Positions 60,115 through 64,000 of a stretch of 64,000 bases of DNA are shown piece by piece. The stretch's first letter is position 1; each line of letters begins with the position of its first letter. Source of the DNA: Prorocentrum cordatum (taxonomy: Eukaryota > Sar > Dinophyceae > Prorocentrales > Prorocentraceae); NCBI GenBank assembly GCA_963575745.1, contig CAUYUJ010005625.1, positions 428,146 through 492,145 on the forward strand, given 5' to 3'. Under the pieces are notes generated by a model. It saw only the letters and a list, made by a program, of their open reading frames with translations. It was not told where the DNA came from and made no database searches. Made by a program: the position numbers and the translations under genes.

Positions 60115-60337
60115 CACGGTTTCTTGCGGCCGCGCCCGCACTGTATGTCCTTGGATTTGAACTCTGGCCTAATTTGGGAGTATTCTGGCGCAAGATCGGC
60201 TCAACCTGCGGCTTCTTTTTGGGCACGTGCTTTGGCCTGCCCTTTGGCTTAAATCGCTTCTTGAATTGGCCCCGCATGCTGGTCTTAATCGCGCCCACTC
60301 GAATGTCCCAGGAGTCGACTCCTTGCCTTCGGGGCAT
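60115..60337 (-). CDS. Possible first exon of a small basic protein (unrecognised)
   Basis: On the minus strand an ATG (60335-60337) opens a frame reading MPRRQGVDSWDIRVGAIKTS, then a strongly basic stretch (FKKRFKPKGRPKHVPKKKP), then PILRQNTPKLGQSSNPRTYS. An in-frame TGA lies four codons upstream of the ATG. After 74 codons comes ACCGTG followed by GTAAGA, a good splice donor, and the text beyond becomes unlike protein. Composition and the donor support an exon of a nuclear or nucleic-acid-binding protein. I cannot name a family or place a second exon. Confidence 0.4.
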
Positions 60338-61080
60338 TTTCAGCTCTCATGCTGCATGTGAGGCCAGTGCCAGACTGTACCAATCGTTTGCTGAAAGTTT
60401 AGTTTTGGATTCACATAATGTCTTGTTCCAATAACCGAATGGTTTCCTTTGCGCTTCCTGTTAAGGGGACGGGCGGACACCTTCCTACTTCACGTTTTCA
60501 CCCACCTCTTCCAAACCATGGGTGCGTAACTTCCCAGGGTGCGAGTGCACCGGCGGTACTTCCAACGTACCCCCAGTACTTCCGCACAGACATTTGCAGG
60601 ATTCCACGAAACGGCCTCGAGAGCGCCCTCGCAGCGCTCCAAACACGTGCCACGATGATTCGCCCCGCTGTTGCCGTTGTGCGCCCCAAGGCCTCCAGAC
60701 GCCTCGAGGCGGAAGTTCTTTGAAGCTGCGAGAATGTATGGCGGTTTCCCTTGAAATTCGCTACAGGGAGCTCAGACATCCGGCGTCTCAAAAAGTCGGA
60801 AAGAGCGCGTTTTGTGGGCGTTTGGAGGGGGGGGGGTTGGAACCAGACCCCCCCCCACCCCTTCCGTGACGGAGGGAGGGGGCGTTCGAACCCCCCCCCT
60901 TCCCTTCTCCTTCTCCTCGGGCCGGCGCCGGCGTCGGCGGCGGCTGGCGGCGGCGGCGGGGAGCGTCGATGAAGGCGACGTTTTCCTTTTCTGGGCTGGC
61001 GCCTGCGGCGGCTGGAGGCGGCGGCGGCGGAGAGCGTCGACGAGGACCACGGCGACGACGATGACGACGACGAGGACGCA
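60338..61080. other. Unassigned sequence with C/G-rich block
   Basis: At 60810-60890 GGTTGGAACCAGACCCCCCC resembles the GGAGCCAGACC segment of family E. GGCGGCGGC repeats lie at 60910-61030. No gene. Confidence 0.4.
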
Positions 61081-62707
61081 CCGCCACCATGCCTTGGTTT
61101 TGGGTCAAAGTCCTAATGGATGCCTCCTGGGTTCTCGTCAGAAGGCTGTCGGGGCCTCTGAAGGGCATTTGTGAAGCCTCCTGGTGTGCATTTGGGCGTC
61201 TCTTGGTGCCTCTCTGAGGTGTTGGTGGTGGTGGGCTGTGGTGCTGGTGCTGGTGGCGGTGGTGGTGGTGGTTGTGGTGGCGGTGGTGGTGGTGGTGGTG
61301 TGGTGGTTGGTGGTGGTGGTGTTGTTGGTGATGGTGGTTATTGTAGTGGTTGTGGTGGCAGGCTGTGGTGCTGGTGGTGGGTTGTGGTGGTTTCTGGTGG
61401 TGATGGTGGTGATAGTTGTGGTGGTGATGGGTTGTGGTGGTGACGGTGGTGTCGGCGGTGGTGTGGTGGTTTGTCGTGGTGGTGTGTTGTGGTGGTGCTG
61501 GCGGTGCTGGTGGCGGTGGTGGTTGTTGTGGTGTTGGTGATTGTGGTGGTTTGTAGTGTGGTGGTGGTTGTGGTGGTTGGAGGTGGTGGTGGTGGTGGTC
61601 TGGTGGTTTGTGGTGGTGGTGGTGGTGGTGTGTTGTGGTTGTGGTGGTGGTGGCGGTGATGGTGGTGGCTGTGGTGTGGTGGTTTGTGGTCGTGGTGGTA
61701 ATGGCGGTGGTGGTGGTGGGGGGTTGTGGAGGTGGTGCTGGTGGTGGTGGTGGTTGTGGCGGTGGTGGTGGTGTTGTGGTGGTTTGTGATGGTGGTGGTG
61801 GCGGCGGTGGTATGTTGTTCTGGTGGTGAGGTGGTGGTTGTGGCGGTGGTGGTGGTGGTGGTGCTGGCGTGGTGGTTTGCGGTGGTGGCGGTGGTGGCGG
61901 TCGTTGTGTGGTGGTTTGTGGTGTTGTTGGTGTGGTGGTGTGTGGTGGCGGTCGTTGTGCTGGTGGTGTTGGTGGCGGTGGTTGTGGCGTCGTGGTGGCG
62001 GTGGTGGTGGTGGGTTGTGCTGGTGGTGGTGGTGGTGGGTTGTTGTGGTTGTTGTGGTGGTGCTGGTAGCTGTGGTGGTGGTGGTGGTTGTGTGGTGGTT
62101 GGTGGTGGTGGTGGTGGTGGGTTGAGGTGGTGGTGGTGGTTGCGGTGGTGGTGGTGGTGGTTGTGACGTGGTGGTTTGTCGTGGTGGTGGTGGTGGGATG
62201 TGGTGTTGGTGGTGGTGGTGCTGGTGTTGGTGGTGGTGCTGGTAGTGGTGGTGGGTGGTGGGCGGTGGTGGTGGTGGTGGTTTGTTGTGTTGGTGGTGGT
62301 GGTGTGGTGGTTTGTTGTGTTGGTGGTGGTTGGTTTTGGTGGTGGTGGTGGTGATAGTGGTTGTGGTGGTGTGGTGGTTTGTGGTGGTTGTTGTGGTGGT
62401 TTGTGGTGGTGGCGTTTTTGGTGATGGTGGTGGTGTAGTGGTTTGTGGTGATGGTGGTGGTTGTGGTGGTGGTGGGTTGTGGTGGTTGTGGTTGTGTGGT
62501 GGTTTGTGGTGATGGTTGTGGTGGTGTTGGTGTGGTGGTTTGTGGTGGTGGTGGTGGTGTGGCCTTCGGGCTTTCCCGCCACTGTGTTTTGGCTTCGGGT
62601 CAAAATTATAATGGATGCCACTTGAGGTCTCGTCAGAAGGGTTTCGGGGGCGGCTGAGGAGCATGTGTGAAGCCTCCTGGACCTTCCTGAGGGCATCTGG
62701 GTGGCTT
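61081..62707 (+). repeat. GGT-rich array between diverged about 130-bp direct repeats
   Basis: From 61215 to about 62560 the plus strand is GGTGGT/GTTGTGGT, with very little A or C. The left flank (61081-61213) and right flank (62576-62707) are direct repeats: GGGTCAAAG/GGGTCAAAA, TAATGGATGCC, CTCGTCAGAAGG and TGTGAAGCCTCCTGG occur in order in both. The array is thus an expansion inside, or an insertion between copies of, a larger repeat unit. Confidence 0.85.
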
Positions 62708-63793
62708 TTGGGGACGGCGCCGAGTGCTGGGGGGGGGGTTGGGGCCCGGTTCGAAACGCGCCGCCGAATGTTCCCAAGGCAAGCGCCCGTGAAACGCGCT
62801 CTCACAAAAATCGAGGCGCCCGGTTTTTCCTCGTTTTCGGCCTCTGGAGGCTGGTTCTGGGCCCTGGGACCGTCAACGACGAGCGAGGATGAACAGCTGG
62901 CCCCGGGGGAGGTTGTTGAGAGTTCGGGGGCCCACCAGGCATCCCGGGCACACTCGCGATGGCCCCCTTCTGTGGTATCAGCGGCTGCTGGTGGCCTCCA
63001 TGTATTTCCGCCCGTCGCAGAGTTCTGCCACCCACGCGGTGAGCAAACATGACGCATGAGGCACAGTCAAGACGCCGAGCTAAGGACCGCTTTGGGCCCA
63101 GGAGGTGCTCTGGTTCCTGGGCCGCTCAGTTGATCTGGATCGGGGAACCGATTCGCGGCGGGGCGAGATTGAATCATCGTGCTTTTTTATATAACAAACA
63201 TTCGGCCACCAGTAATTCTTTTCTCTGCCATCGTTTGGCCGTCTCGGGTCAGCACACCGCTTCTGCGCGGTATTCGCCCATCCTGCGTTGCTAGTCTCTC
63301 GCTCGTAGCCGCTGCGCCCCGCGGGTCCGCCCTCTCGCGCACGCGCACGCGTGCCACGCTCGTCCGTTGGGTGTTCGATCGATGTCACGAACTGGCAACT
63401 AGCACCCATGCCTGTGCGACCCCTAGGTTTCTCAGGGTGGAATTCCGTTGGGGCTATGGGTGTGTGTGTGTGTGTGTTGTCGGATGGGTGTCCCCGCTGG
63501 AACGCGGGCCCTCCCTCGGGTTCCGACAACCCGCGCCCATACCTCGACCGCCTTCATTTGCTTGCCCTTTCCAATTCCTCTTCCCATTATCGGCTTGAGC
63601 GCGTGTTGTTTCTGTTTCACCCCAGGCCCTCAGAACGCAACCGCCCGGCTTCCGCGCCAGAGGTCCCTGAAGACCGCCGGAGGCCGCCGGAGAGATCCGG
63701 AGGACCGCCAGAAAACCGAGGAACCCAGACATGCGATATCATTTATTCTTTCAATACGCGGTCCCTGGAAGTCCCGACGCTCCCCCCAGAGCG
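62708..63793. other. Unassigned GC-rich sequence
   Basis: A short GT run occurs at 63460-63477. TTTCAATACGCGGTCCC (63748) is shared with 36.66 kb. Neither the plus frame 63179-63598 nor its minus counterpart has a recognised domain. Confidence 0.4.
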
Positions 63794-64000
63794 TGCAGGG
63801 TTCCCCCGGGGCCGTAGGCGACCCGAGGAGGAGGAGGAGGAGGAGGAGGAGGAGGAGGAGGAGGAGGAGGAGGAGGAGGAGGAGGAGGAGGAGGAGGTGG
63901 AGGAGGAGGAGGAGGAGGGGGGAGAGGAGGAGGAGGAGGAGGAGGAGGAGGAGGAGCAGGAGGAGGCGGAGGAGCAGGAGGAGGAGGCGGAGGAGGAGGA
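63794..64000 (-). mobile_element. Family B element, copy 4, minus orientation, cut by the window end
   Basis: TGCAGGGTTCCCCCGGGGCC, GTAGGCGACCC and a GGA tract are the reverse complement of the family B right half. The other end lies beyond 64000. Confidence 0.85.

Overview
The window looks like intergenic DNA from a large, GC-rich, repeat-swollen protist genome. A dinoflagellate is my best guess, from the kilobase-scale microsatellites, the many small inverted-repeat elements, the sparse and broken genes and the tyrosine-recombinase retroelements. I found no dinoflagellate spliced-leader sequence, rRNA, tRNA or CRISPR array, so the organism is an inference. Most long open frames are low-complexity shadows of CTC/GAG, CA, GAT, TAC and GGT repeats.

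The main content is two retrotransposons with split direct repeats (order A1 - body - B1A2 - B2), the layout of Ngaro/PAT-type DIRS-like elements. Element 1 (545-4111) has identical 90-bp A and 129-bp B repeats, but its body keeps only the 3' part of a reverse transcriptase plus RNase H. Element 2 (38356-48850) looks complete. It has identical 55-bp A and 158-bp B repeats and four ORFs in tight or overlapping order: a small cysteine-rich membrane-like protein, a gag-like protein, reverse transcriptase/RNase H, and a 1498-residue protein joining an N-terminal DnaJ-type J domain to a C-terminal tyrosine recombinase. I know of no described retroelement with that fusion.

Element 2 sits inside the CTC tract of a smaller inverted-repeat element (family B). 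Family B has four copies here and consists of about 32-bp terminal inverted repeats around a CTC microsatellite. A second small family (A, TIR TTAGGTCGGGC) has five copies with both ends and two remnants. Two copies have perfect 8-bp target duplications, and one is nested in a satellite unit that a neighbouring unit shows empty. Further repeat families (C, D, E, F, G, H and single foldbacks) recur across the window.

Layout: 1-4.1 kb element 1; 4.1-9 kb satellite and small elements; 9-14 kb mixed repeats with a 90-bp minisatellite that alternates two variants; 14.2-20.1 kb a nearly pure A+C array; 20-32 kb small elements, microsatellites and TTGGGGCC-rich arrays; 32-34.5 kb decayed gene-like sequence on both strands; 35-38 kb minisatellites and a GAT array; 38.2-49 kb element 2 in its family B host; 49-55 kb more families and an AT-rich array bounded by a 16-bp duplication; 55-58.1 kb GAT and TAC arrays; 58-61 kb mixed sequence with a plausible minus-strand exon; 61-62.7 kb a GGT array between direct repeats; then GC-rich DNA ending in another family B copy. 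Apart from the retroelement genes, coding calls are weak: a few short frames read like protein, without homology support.
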